NCBI GenBank assembly: GCA_030528765.1
Contig: JAUMYD010000017.1
Coordinates: forward strand, 1-15,375
Source: Bacillota bacterium
GTDB taxonomy: Bacteria; Bacillota; Dehalobacteriia; UBA4068
DNA: 15,375 nucleotides
Direction of reading: 5' to 3'
The notes under the pieces were generated by a model, which did no database searches, had not been told where the DNA came from, and worked only from the letters and a program-made list of their open reading frames with translations. Positions within the stretch are counted from its first letter, which is position 1. Each line of letters opens with the position of its first letter. The position numbers and the translations under genes are program-made. Positions 6,028-13,832 of the stretch are shown in pieces.

Positions 6028-7833
6028 ATGCCTGTCAATAAAAATATCCGTAATTTCTGCATCATCGCCCACATCGATCACGGCAAAAGCACCATCGCTG
6101 ACCGTCTGCTGGAATACACCGGCACCGTGGCCAGCCGGGATATGAGCAAGCAGCTCCTGGACAGTATGGATCTGGAGCAGGAGCGGGGCATCACCATCAA
6201 GCTGCAGGCTGTGCGCCTGAAATATAAGGCGGAGGACGGCCAGGAATACCAGCTGAACCTGATCGATACCCCCGGACACGTGGATTTCAACTACGAGGTC
6301 TCCCGCTCTTTGGCGGCCTGCGAGGGCGCCCTGCTGGTGGTGGATGCCGCCCAGGGCATCGAGGCCCAGACCCTGGCCAACGTCTACCTGGCTTTGGAGC
6401 ATGATCTGGAGCTGATCCCGGTCATCAACAAGATCGACCTGCCCAGCGCAGACCCGGAAGGCGTCTGCAAGCAGATCGAGGACGTGATCGGCCTGGATAC
6501 CTCCAACGCCATCTTTGCCTCTGCCAAGACCGGCGAAGGCACCAAGGAGATTCTGGAGGCCATCGTGAATCTGGTTCCCCCGCCGGTGGGCGACCCGGAG
6601 GAGCCCCTGACCGCCCTGATCTTCGACTCCCATTTCGATAGCTACCGGGGCACCATCCCCTATGTACGCATCAAAGACGGCTACCTGGAAAAGGGCATGA
6701 AGGTGAAGCTCTTCGGCTCCGGAAAAACCATGGAGATCACGGAGACGGGCATCTTTACCCCCCAGGCTAAGCAGGTGGAGCGGCTGAACGCCGGTGAGGT
6801 CGGCTATTTTGCTGCTGCCATCAAGAACGTGCGGGACGCCCAGGTGGGCGATACCGTCACCGAGGCCAATCGCCCGGCGGCCATGCCCCTGCCCGGCTAT
6901 CGCCCGGCAGTCTCCATGGTCTACTGCGGCCTTTACCCGGTGGAAAACAACGATTACGATGATCTGCAGGACGCCCTGCTGAAGCTGCAGCTGAACGACG
7001 CGGCGCTGATCTTCGAGCCGGAGACCTCTCTGGCGCTGGGCTTTGGCTTCCGCTGCGGCTTTTTGGGCCTGCTGCATATGGAGATCGTCAAGGAGCGTCT
7101 GGAGCGGGAATACGGCCTGAATCTGCTCATCACCGCGCCTTCCGTCAGCTACCGCGCCACCCGCACCAGCGGGGAGCTCATCACCGTGGATAACCCGGCC
7201 AAGCTGCCCTCTGCCAACGAGCTTTCCTTCATCGAGGAGCCCTATGTGAAGGCCACCATCATGGCGCCCAGTGATTTCATCGGCGCAGTGATGGAGCTGG
7301 CACGGGAACGCCGGGGCAGCTTCATCAATATGGAATACATCAACCCCACCCGCGTGATGATGATGTATGATCTGCCCCTGGCGGAGATCATCTACGATTT
7401 CTTTGACCAGCTGAAGAGCCGTACCCGCGGCTATGCCTCTCTGGACTATGAGCTGGCGGGCTATCGCCAATCTGAGCTGGTGAAGCTGGATATTCTGGTG
7501 AACGACCAGCCGGTGGATGCCCTGAGCTGCATCGTCCACAAGGATGCAGCCTATCGCCGGGGCCGGGCGCTGGTGCAGACCCTGCGGGGGCTGATCCCCC
7601 GGCAGCTCTTCGAGGTGCCTGTGCAGGCGGCCATCGGCGGCAAGGTCATTGCCCGCGAATCGGTGAAAGCCCTGCGTAAGGACGTTATCTCCAAGTGTTA
7701 CGGCGGCGATATCAGCCGCAAGCGCAAGCTGCTGGAGAAGCAGAAGGAGGGCAAAAAGCGCATGAAGCAGGTGGGCAATGTGGAGATCCCCCAGGAGGCC
7801 TTTATGGCTGTGCTGGAGGTCAAGGATAACTAA
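6028..7833 (+). CDS. lepA: Elongation factor 4 (LepA), ribosomal back-translocase GTPase
   Basis: 601-residue translational GTPase, full length for the family. It binds the ribosome and acts on stalled or mis-translocated complexes. The G domain is intact: AHIDHGKST (residues 14-22, P loop), ERGITIK (52-58, switch I), DTPGH (80-84), NKID (134-137) and SAKTG (165-169). EF-G-like domains II, III and V follow, then the LepA-specific C-terminal domain, with Lys/Arg-rich [18 protein letters not shown] and [12 protein letters not shown] near the end. RBS AAGGAG (6013-6018) is 9 bases before the ATG. The gene is monocistronic here, closed by a terminator; it lacks the neighbours often seen beside it in Firmicutes (hemW, hrcA, spoIIP, gpr). 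Confidence 0.97.
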   Translation: MPVNKNIRNFCIIAHIDHGKSTIADRLLEYTGTVASRDMSKQLLDSMDLEQERGITIKLQAVRLKYKAEDGQEYQLNLIDTPGHVDFNYEVSRSLAACEGALLVVDAAQGIEAQTLANVYLALEHDLELIPVINKIDLPSADPEGVCKQIEDVIGLDTSNAIFASAKTGEGTKEILEAIVNLVPPPVGDPEEPLTALIFDSHFDSYRGTIPYVRIKDGYLEKGMKVKLFGSGKTMEITETGIFTPQAKQVERLNAGEVGYFAAAIKNVRDAQVGDTVTEANRPAAMPLPGYRPAVSMVYCGLYPVENNDYDDLQDALLKLQLNDAALIFEPETSLALGFGFRCGFLGLLHMEIVKERLEREYGLNLLITAPSVSYRATRTSGELITVDNPAKLPSANELSFIEEPYVKATIMAPSDFIGAVMELARERRGSFINMEYINPTRVMMMYDLPLAEIIYDFFDQLKSRTRGYASLDYELAGYRQSELVKLDILVNDQPVDALSCIVHKDAAYRRGRALVQTLRGLIPRQLFEVPVQAAIGGKVIARESVKALRKDVISKCYGGDISRKRKLLEKQKEGKKRMKQVGNVEIPQEAFMAVLEVKDN

Positions 7834-7858
7834 ATCCGGAATTTGTAGTGTATATTTC

Positions 7859-7888
7859 AAAGGAGGACGCGGCAGCGCCCTCCTTTTT
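7859..7888 (+). terminator. Intrinsic terminator of lepA
   Basis: AAAGGAGG (7859-7866) pairs with CCTCCTTT (7879-7886), with an inner CGC/GCG extension and a GGCA loop, ending in a T5 run. The AAAGGAGG arm resembles an RBS, but no start codon follows it usefully. Confidence 0.85.
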
Positions 7889-7921
7889 GTTTGCATTTTT
7901 CGGGGAAAGGAGCTTCTCATA

Positions 7922-7951
7922 TTGCTTTGCTCTGGAAAGACATGCTATACT
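7922..7951 (+). promoter_or_regulatory. Extended -10 promoter for the HD-Hsp90 gene
   Basis: TGC directly precedes TATACT (7946-7951), forming an extended -10; a weak TTGCTT (7922-7927) lies 18 bases upstream. Transcription would start near 7958, leaving a short leader of about 36 bases. The promoter lies after the lepA terminator, so the next gene is probably transcribed on its own. Confidence 0.6.
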
Positions 7952-7993
7952 ATTGTCAGAGATTTCCGTTTTATGGCGAAGGGGGGCAGAAGC

Positions 7994-10864
7994 ATGAGCG
8001 GGGTTAGAGCATGGCCGGGAATAGAGGATACCAGACTGTGGAAAGAATTGGAAACAAGGCTGCAAACAACAGATTCAGGGAAGCCGCAGGTCAGTAGTGG
8101 CTTTTATGAGGCGGTCAAGAAGGTTTGCGACCGTGGCAGGGCGCTTGCCGGTTATATCAGCGTTTTTTTTCCGCAGTTTACGCTGCATGATGAGACGCAT
8201 ATCATCAATGTCTGCGAATGGATGGCAAAGCTGCTGGGGGATAACATAGATAAGCTTCACAATGAGGAGCTAGCCCTGTTGCTGATGTCTGCCTGCTGCC
8301 ATGATATCGGCATGGCGGTTTCTTCTGATGAAGAGAAAGGTGAAATCAGGAGTGCTGTTCTGAAACCGGGGGAAACGGCCCCGGATGCGAAAGAGCTGGG
8401 CCGCAGAATGCGGAAATACGTCCGAGAGCATCACCATGAGCGGGTGGGGAGCAAGCTGGAGGATTTGGACTGGCAAGATCGGGAACTGGGATTCCGAAAA
8501 AGCATCCTGGTTGATCTTTGCAAGAGTCATGGGACTTCCCTGGATGCTTTGCCGCTTCCCAGATATAAGAATTACGATCTGCAGCTTTGCGCGGTGTTGC
8601 TGCGGCTGGCGGATATTTTAGATTTTGATCCGCGCCGGGCGCCGGACGTTTTATTCCGACATGTGGGATTGGGGCATCCGGCAGATGACGAAGAGCAAAC
8701 AAGTAAAGGCGAGTGGCTGAAAAACCAGGCTGGGTACTTAGAAGGAATCATAAGGAAAGTCATCCCCTATACCGGGAGCTTTGATGACCCCAATGTGGAG
8801 AAGGATGTTTTTGCTTACCTGGATTGGGTGGAGCAGGAGTTGAGTGATTCCGAAGATTATTTGCAGCTTCATCCTCTTCGGGACGAAATGAAAGGATTTG
8901 AGCTTCCTCATAAAATCGACCGCAGTGACGTGGAGCGCAGAGGCTACAGCGGCGGCAGCTTCCAGCTGAACATGGATCAGGACGGCGTACTGACGCTGCT
9001 CAGCGGCGAAAGCCTCTATGAGGACGCGGGCGTCTTCGTGCGGGAGCTGCTGCAGAATTCCATCGATGCAGTGCTGCACCGGGTGAAGGTGGATGAGGAT
9101 TTTAAGAAGAACAAAAAGGGCGAAATCCACATCCACACTTGGCGGGATGCGGATGGCTACGATTGGTTCCGCATCCGGGACAACGGCATGGGCATGAGCA
9201 AGGATAAGATTGAGAAGTATTTCCTGAAGGTGGGGAAATCCTTCTACGAATCGAAGGAATACAGGGATTCCGTGGGGGAAGCCGGGGCTTCGGCCATCAG
9301 CCGCTTTGGCATCGGCGTGCTCTCCTGCTTTATGGCCGACCCGGAGAACAATCAGCTGGAGCTCAGCACCCTGGAGAAGGGCAGCCCGGCGGTTCGCCTC
9401 AGCGTGCCCAGCCTCCACGGCTATTACAAGCTGACAGAGAGCAATGGCAAGGTGAAGCCTGCGGACATGCCCCATCCACCGGGGGAGGGGGCGGAAGCCT
9501 ACCGCAGCGAGCCCGGCACCAGCATCTGCGTGCGGACGAGCCTCTACCGGCTGGGGAATTACCGCTCCTTCCGGGAGATCATCGACAAATACCTCTGCTT
9601 CCCGGAGGTGCAGGTGCTGCATGTGGATGAAACGGAGAAGGAAAAGGAGAAGAAATACCCCACCCAGCAGCAGCTGATGGATGCGGTGCATGCGCTGAAC
9701 AATGAGAAAGAGAAAAAGATCATTGAGTATGTGCATCCGATCCCGGATGCGGCTTTGGAGGAGTTGAAGGGGAAGTACCCGGATAACTCAGGGGAGTGGG
9801 AAAAGAAACCGGCGATCGTTTTTAAATATATCCCCTTGGATTGGTATTCTGACAGCGAGAAGCTGACGGGAGCTTGTATTGATGTAAGTATAAAAGCATC
9901 AGGTTTTTATGGGGGATTCTCTTGGGAAAAAAACGGGTATGTATTTTATCTTATATCCAAGAATAAAAAAGACGGAAGAGCCATTCCAGTTCAATGTGAA
10001 ATACCTTTGAAGGATTTTTCTACAAAAGAGAGAGTTTTCTTAGATGCAATGCCTTTGACAGACACTGCTTATGCCTATAATGGAATTGTCGCGCAGGCAT
10101 CTCCCCTAAATTCAAGAAAAAGGCAAAAAATTTGCTGCCTCCTGCACGGGAACTATCGTCCGGATGTGGATGTGGGTCGAAATGAGATCCGCCATTTGCC
10201 CCTGGAACTGGTATGTGAATTTTATTTTTTGCCTGGATTTTTTGAACATATCTATTTTTCTTTTTCGGATGAAAATGAGGAATATTCTTCTGCTACAGAA
10301 AAAGAAGTCATCCATCTGCTGGAAACGCATGAAAGCTGGGAGGGTCTCCTTTTTTTTGATAAACATTCATTGTACGAAGGTGATATTACTCTGGAAGATA
10401 TAAGAACAAAGCTTTCAGGAAGGGAGGTCCTTTTTCTCCCAAATTTCGGTCACCGTGTAGAAAATCCCCTTTTGTTCGCTGCCTTAAAGAAGAATTTTGC
10501 CGTCTATTTTGATGGGGAACGTTTTTATATCAGGCAAGAAGATCCTGACAAAGATACGGAGAACTTCCCTGTTGGTTTGTTTTACCGATTTATAGATGGG
10601 GATTCCCATTTTGGCTATATCAAGGATTGGAATTACTATAACAAAGATCACCCCTTCTCCCGGTGGCTGATCAAAAATCAGGAGGAGCTGCAAAAACGGC
10701 TTCCAAAGGTTTATGAGCAGATCATCAGGATCATGCTGGACGGGGATTCTCCGGAAATCGTTAAAAACGGCGTCAACCGGGAATTGAAGTGGATCAAGGA
10801 ATATAAAAACCATGACTTCCATGACACGGGTGATCTTTTCCTCAGAGACGAGGACTTCGGTTAA
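7994..10864 (+). CDS. HD-domain and Hsp90-like ATPase fusion protein
   Basis: 956-residue multidomain protein. Residues about 45-225 form an HD-superfamily domain: H65-D-E-T-H69, CCHDIGM (His103-Asp104), REHHHERVG (144-152) and LLRLADILDFDPRRAP (202-217), consistent with a metal-binding phosphohydrolase or phosphodiesterase. Residues about 320-460 form a GHKL ATP-binding domain of Hsp90 type: ELLQNSIDA (351-359), DNGMGM (396-401), FLKVGKSFYES, and RFGIGVLSCF (437-446). The remaining 500 residues are not recognised. No signal peptide or membrane span, so cytoplasmic. ATG 7994 is chosen because AGGGGGG precedes it; longer in-frame starts lack an RBS. GC content changes within the gene (45/60 at 9481-9540, 20/60 at 9901-9960). 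HD plus Hsp90-like fusions have been discussed in connection with bacterial conflict systems; a defence or stress role here is inference only, and no partner gene adjoins. Confidence 0.85.
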   Translation: MSGVRAWPGIEDTRLWKELETRLQTTDSGKPQVSSGFYEAVKKVCDRGRALAGYISVFFPQFTLHDETHIINVCEWMAKLLGDNIDKLHNEELALLLMSACCHDIGMAVSSDEEKGEIRSAVLKPGETAPDAKELGRRMRKYVREHHHERVGSKLEDLDWQDRELGFRKSILVDLCKSHGTSLDALPLPRYKNYDLQLCAVLLRLADILDFDPRRAPDVLFRHVGLGHPADDEEQTSKGEWLKNQAGYLEGIIRKVIPYTGSFDDPNVEKDVFAYLDWVEQELSDSEDYLQLHPLRDEMKGFELPHKIDRSDVERRGYSGGSFQLNMDQDGVLTLLSGESLYEDAGVFVRELLQNSIDAVLHRVKVDEDFKKNKKGEIHIHTWRDADGYDWFRIRDNGMGMSKDKIEKYFLKVGKSFYESKEYRDSVGEAGASAISRFGIGVLSCFMADPENNQLELSTLEKGSPAVRLSVPSLHGYYKLTESNGKVKPADMPHPPGEGAEAYRSEPGTSICVRTSLYRLGNYRSFREIIDKYLCFPEVQVLHVDETEKEKEKKYPTQQQLMDAVHALNNEKEKKIIEYVHPIPDAALEELKGKYPDNSGEWEKKPAIVFKYIPLDWYSDSEKLTGACIDVSIKASGFYGGFSWEKNGYVFYLISKNKKDGRAIPVQCEIPLKDFSTKERVFLDAMPLTDTAYAYNGIVAQASPLNSRKRQKICCLLHGNYRPDVDVGRNEIRHLPLELVCEFYFLPGFFEHIYFSFSDENEEYSSATEKEVIHLLETHESWEGLLFFDKHSLYEGDITLEDIRTKLSGREVLFLPNFGHRVENPLLFAALKKNFAVYFDGERFYIRQEDPDKDTENFPVGLFYRFIDGDSHFGYIKDWNYYNKDHPFSRWLIKNQEELQKRLPKVYEQIIRIMLDGDSPEIVKNGVNRELKWIKEYKNHDFHDTGDLFLRDEDFG

Positions 10865-10890
10865 GTGAAGAGCAGAAGATAACATACCTC

Positions 10891-10918
10891 AGGCCGGCGC
10901 AGCTCTGCGTCGGCCTTT
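10891..10918 (+). terminator. Terminator after the HD-Hsp90 gene
   Basis: AGGCCGGCGCAG (10891-10902) pairs with CTGCGTCGGCCT (10905-10916), including one G-U pair. Only a short T stretch follows (TTTCCC), so termination may be moderate. Confidence 0.65.
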
Positions 10919-10956
10919 CCCATTTCACCGGCATCCCACGGGCCGCCCCCGGGCAG

Positions 10957-10985
10957 ACATATTTTCCCCCAGCTCCCCATATACA
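10957..10985 (+). promoter_or_regulatory. Sigma-E-like promoter for spoIIID-sleC
   Basis: ACATATT (10957-10963) and CATATACA (10978-10985) are 14 bases apart, resembling the Bacillus sigma-E pattern (about KMATATT, then CATACAHT). Transcription would start near 10992, 27 bases before the spoIIID start. spoIIID is a known sigma-E gene in Bacillus subtilis, which supports the reading. A short hairpin ATAAG/CTTAT (10992-11004) begins the transcript. Confidence 0.55.
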
Positions 10986-11018
10986 TGGCCTATAAGTCGC
11001 TTATGGGGGTGCGCCCAA

Positions 11019-11282
11019 GTGCAGAATTATATTCGTGACCGGGTCCTGGATTTGAGCAATTATATCATCGAAAGCGGCGCCACTGTGCGCCAGACTGCGG
11101 AGCGCTTCGGTGTGAGCAAGAGTACGGTGCATAAGGACGTGACGGAACGCCTGCCCCAGGTCAACGAGGCGGTGGCAAACCGGGTCCGCCGGGTGCTGGA
11201 TAATAATAAGGCAGAGCGGCATCTGCGCGGGGGCGAGGCCACGAAGCGGAAGTATCAGGGGCAGCAGCCCCTGAAATGCTGA
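11019..11282 (+). CDS. spoIIID: Sporulation transcription regulator SpoIIID
   Basis: 87-residue DNA-binding regulator of the mother cell, acting after sigma-E to repress or activate genes and prepare the switch to sigma-K. The sequence matches the family along its whole length: YIRDRVLDLSNYII, TVRQTAERFGVSKSTVHKDV (helix-turn-helix, about 22-41), TERLPQVN, and RHLRGGEATKRKY with the basic C-terminal helix. Start codon is GTG, placed by alignment to the B. subtilis N-terminus and by GGGGG at 11005-11009; this RBS lies next to a GGG/CCC pairing that could reduce access. It is 21 bases upstream of the sleC pro-domain gene, so they probably share a transcript. The stop is UGA. Confidence 0.96.
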   Translation: MQNYIRDRVLDLSNYIIESGATVRQTAERFGVSKSTVHKDVTERLPQVNEAVANRVRRVLDNNKAERHLRGGEATKRKYQGQQPLKC

Positions 11283-11303
11283 GAAGCCGGAAGGGGGAGA
11301 AAA

Positions 11304-11924
11304 ATGTCTTATCAGGTGAATCGGGGGCCGAAGAATCTGGCGGCTCTGGGCAGAAGGAAAGAAGCGCAGCCGGAGGCAGAGCCGCTGCAGAGCACGGAAG
11401 CCGCAGGCGCAGCGGAGGAAGCAGCGGGCAGCAATGATCTGGAGCTGCTGCTGCAGGGGGCCGGGGTCCTGCCCGGTGGGGAGCAGGGCCCGGAAAAGGA
11501 GGGCTCTCCCCTGCTGGAGCTGGGCCGGGGCTTCCTGGCGGTGAATGTATACAGCGGAGGCAATCTGCTCCCGCTGGCAGGGGCTGTGGTCACCATCACC
11601 ACGGCCCAGACTCTGGGGCAGCTGGTCTGGGCCCGGGCCATCAGCAATACCAGCGGGCAGATCCTGCCGGTGGCCCTGCCTGCCCCGCCCCGCCTGCTCA
11701 GCCAATATCCGGAAACGCCGCCGCAGCTGGCATATGGGCGCTACAATGTCTATGTGCAGGCTGCGGGGATGCTCCCCGGCCTGCGGGAAAATGTGGAGAT
11801 CTTCGACGGCATCACCTCCATTCAGGATATCGGGCTGCTGCCCCGGGGCAGTGGGCCGGAGCAGCCCATTTCTCCCCCGGAGGATGTGGGGCTCCTTGCT
11901 GTCGGCCCCGGGGAAGAAGAATAA
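11304..11924 (+). CDS. SleC pro-domain as a separate protein
   Basis: 206-residue protein. Residues 1 to about 74 are a variable Ala/Glu/Gly/Pro-rich leader. Residues about 76-180 match the N-terminal pro-region of clostridial SleC as I remember it: GFLAVNVYSGGNLLPLAGAV, SNTSGQILPVALPAP, YGRYNVYVQAAG, and IFDGITSIQDIGLLPR, a transthyretin/carboxypeptidase-regulatory-like beta domain. In Clostridioides difficile and Clostridium perfringens this region is fused in front of the catalytic domain and removed by Csp proteases at germination. Here it ends in TAA and the catalytic part follows as its own gene in another frame. RBS AAGGGGGAG (11291-11298) is good. No signal peptide, as for SleC made in the mother cell. 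Inferred role: folding partner, inhibitor or localiser of the catalytic subunit. Confidence 0.8.
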   Translation: MSYQVNRGPKNLAALGRRKEAQPEAEPLQSTEAAGAAEEAAGSNDLELLLQGAGVLPGGEQGPEKEGSPLLELGRGFLAVNVYSGGNLLPLAGAVVTITTAQTLGQLVWARAISNTSGQILPVALPAPPRLLSQYPETPPQLAYGRYNVYVQAAGMLPGLRENVEIFDGITSIQDIGLLPRGSGPEQPISPPEDVGLLAVGPGEEE

Positions 11925-11928
11925 GGAG
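11923..11928 (+). promoter_or_regulatory. RBS overlapping the pro-domain stop codon
   Basis: AAGGAG shares its first two bases with the TAA stop at 11922-11924 and lies 10 bases before the ATG at 11939. It shows that the catalytic gene has its own genuine initiation site, coupled to the end of the pro-domain gene, and is not a frameshift artefact downstream of one long gene. Confidence 0.85.
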
Positions 11929-11938
11929 CGGGAAAAGC

Positions 11939-13297
11939 ATGGTATTGATCAATTATCCCTATATCCCGGAGCGGATCACCGTTCATCTGGGCCCGCCGGA
12001 GAGCCCTGCCGAAAATATCAGCCTGCCCTTTGCGGAGTATATCAAAAATGTTGTTTCCAGCGAGATCTACCCCACCTGGCCGGAAAGTGCGCTGCGGGCC
12101 AATATCTATGCCATCTGCAGCTTTGCCCTGAATCGTATCTTTACCGAGTGGTATCGCAGCCGGGGCTATGATTTTGACATCACCAGCTCTACCCAGTATG
12201 ACCAAGCCTTTGTTCCCGGACGGGATGTGTTTGAGAATATCAGCCAGCTGGCGGATTCCCTTTTCAACAGCTATGTGGTGCGGCAGGGCAGCATAGAGCC
12301 GCTTTTTGCCCAGTTCTGCAATGGCAGCAGCTCCACCTGCGCGGGCCTCTCCCAGTGGGGGACCGTGGAGCTGGCCCGGGCCGGCTATGTGCCCTATGAG
12401 ATCCTGCAGTATTACTATGGGGAGGATATTGACATCATCAGCAATGTGCCGGTGCTGCCCCTGCAGGAATCCTGGCCCGGCCGCCCCCTGCGGCTGGGGG
12501 ATGCGGGGAATGATGTGAAGCAGATCCAGCTTTGGCTGAACCGCATCCGCCAGGATTACCCGGCGCTGCCTGCCATCGCACCGGCAGACGGCATCTTCCG
12601 CAGCAGCACGGAGCAGGCGGTGCGTAAGTTTCAGGAGGTCTTCTATATGCCGGTGGACGGCATTGTGGATGAGGCCAGCTGGTACAGGATCAAGCGCAGC
12701 TATACAGCGGTGAAGCGTCTGGCTGAGCTGAGCTCGGAGGGGCTCTCCCCGGAGGAGGCGCGCCTGCTCTTCCCCGGAAGCCTGCAGCTGGGGGATCAGG
12801 GGGATATCGTGCAGGTGGCGCAGTATTATCTGGCTGTGCTGGCGTATTTTCTCCCGGAGCTGCCGGATACGGCTCTGGACGGCTACTTCGGGCCGGAGAC
12901 CCGGGCTGCGGTGGCGGCTTTTCAGCGGCTGAACGGGCTTCCGGATAGCGGCGTGCTGGATCGCAGCAGCTGGAATCGGATCCTGGATAGCTACCAGGCT
13001 GTGCTGGATAGCCTGCCGGAGAATTATTCCGCAAAAAAAGCCCGCATCTACCCCGGCTATGTGCTTTCTGAGGGGATGCGGGGCAGGGATGTGCGGGATC
13101 TGCAGCAGTATCTTTCCCGGCTGGGGGAGTATCTGCCGCAGCTTCCGAAGCTGCGGGTGGATGGGATCTTTGGGCCGGAGACCCGGGATGCGGTGCTTCG
13201 CTTTCAGGAGCTTTACGGCCTGCAGCGCAATGGCGCGGTGGGGCCGCTCAGCTGGAACGAGATCGCCATGCTATATGATTCTCTGGTGGCAGCCTGA
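11939..13297 (+). CDS. sleC: SleC-type spore cortex-lytic enzyme, catalytic subunit with three PG-binding repeats
   Basis: 452-residue enzyme for spore cortex peptidoglycan breakdown during germination. Residues about 8-168 match the SpoIID/LytB-like lytic transglycosylase domain of SleC: YIKNVVSSEIYPTWPESALRA with the probable catalytic Glu42, FALNRIFTEWYRSRGYDFDI, and TCAGLSQWGTVELARAGY near 133-150, then EILQYYYGEDIDI. Three peptidoglycan-binding (PG_binding_1) repeats follow at about 183-252, 282-348 and 375-445, each with a DG.FG/RS.T...V..FQ core; known SleC proteins that I recall have one. No pro-domain is fused; it is encoded by the gene just upstream, and the start coincides roughly with the start of mature SleC. 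Probably co-transcribed with spoIIID under sigma-E and packed into the spore. Csp protease genes are not in the window. Confidence 0.9.
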   Translation: MVLINYPYIPERITVHLGPPESPAENISLPFAEYIKNVVSSEIYPTWPESALRANIYAICSFALNRIFTEWYRSRGYDFDITSSTQYDQAFVPGRDVFENISQLADSLFNSYVVRQGSIEPLFAQFCNGSSSTCAGLSQWGTVELARAGYVPYEILQYYYGEDIDIISNVPVLPLQESWPGRPLRLGDAGNDVKQIQLWLNRIRQDYPALPAIAPADGIFRSSTEQAVRKFQEVFYMPVDGIVDEASWYRIKRSYTAVKRLAELSSEGLSPEEARLLFPGSLQLGDQGDIVQVAQYYLAVLAYFLPELPDTALDGYFGPETRAAVAAFQRLNGLPDSGVLDRSSWNRILDSYQAVLDSLPENYSAKKARIYPGYVLSEGMRGRDVRDLQQYLSRLGEYLPQLPKLRVDGIFGPETRDAVLRFQELYGLQRNGAVGPLSWNEIAMLYDSLVAA

Positions 13298-13350
13298 TCG
13301 TCCTTTGCCTTTCCCTGCCTCTGACTGAGAGAAAGCCCTGCATATACAAA

Positions 13351-13381
13351 AACAGAGCGTATCCTGGCGATACGCTCTGTT
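13351..13381. terminator. Hairpin after sleC, probable terminator
   Basis: AACAGAGCGTATC (13351-13363) pairs perfectly with 13369-13381 around CTGGC. The T-run is on the minus-strand side (five A precede it on the plus strand), so it fits minus-strand termination best, but it is also the only strong hairpin after sleC (54 bases beyond its stop). Confidence 0.6.
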
Positions 13382-13832
13382 AGCTGTCATATGAACACCG
13401 CAAATGGCGAATCCGGAGGAAAATCCACCTCAGGCAGTGCCAAAAAGGGGCGTCTGCGCTGCCGGGTGCAGGGCGCATGCGGCACCAGCCACTTTTTGAG
13501 AGTGTTTCCAGTGCCAGCAGGAAAGCGGAAGATCGCCACGTTGTTTTGCTGGAAGATATTTCATATCTTCTCAGCAAAAGCTTCCTCGCGATGACAAAGC
13601 GCAGGGATTTTGCCCAAAGCCTAAAGCTACTTGGGCCTCTTGCTCATAAAGTTCGCCTTGCTGAAATTTGCTTTGCAAATGACGAATCCGGACTTGGGAG
13701 AAAGAGGGGGGGTAAGAGAAGCAAAAAATTTTTACCGGCTTGCCGGCTCCGCAAGGGGAGGGAGCTTGGCCGGCCTTTCTTCCGATGTGCTTCGGCCCAA
13801 AAGCTCAGGATCCTGCCGGGGAACGGCTGTTT
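13382..13832. repeat. Non-coding region built of dispersed repeat fragments
   Basis: No gene is supported here. The region holds an 18-base near-direct repeat (GCAAATGRCGAATCCGGA at 13400-13417 and 13675-13692), and a long interrupted hairpin 13544-13579 (TTTTGCTG+GAAGATAT pairing with ATATCTTC+T+CAGCAAAA). The hairpin is flanked by GATCGCCACG (13531) and CCTCGCGATGAC (13583), which resemble the ends of dispersed palindromic repeats common in Clostridia (GATTGCCACG...CTCGCAATGAC). The right part has a GC-rich palindromic patch (about 13733-13795). The minus-strand HD gene would read into this region. Confidence 0.6.

Noticed and set aside
6007..7920. Minus-strand open frame of 637 codons opposite lepA
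   Set aside because: Antisense shadow of a strongly conserved gene in GC-rich codons.
11304..13297. Split sleC as a recent frameshift pseudogene
   Set aside because: The second gene has its own RBS and ATG, the first ends cleanly after a complete beta domain, and both frames are intact throughout.
13341..13350. CATATACAAA as a third sigma-E -10 element
   Set aside because: No -35 at the right distance and no gene follows; it abuts the hairpin after sleC.
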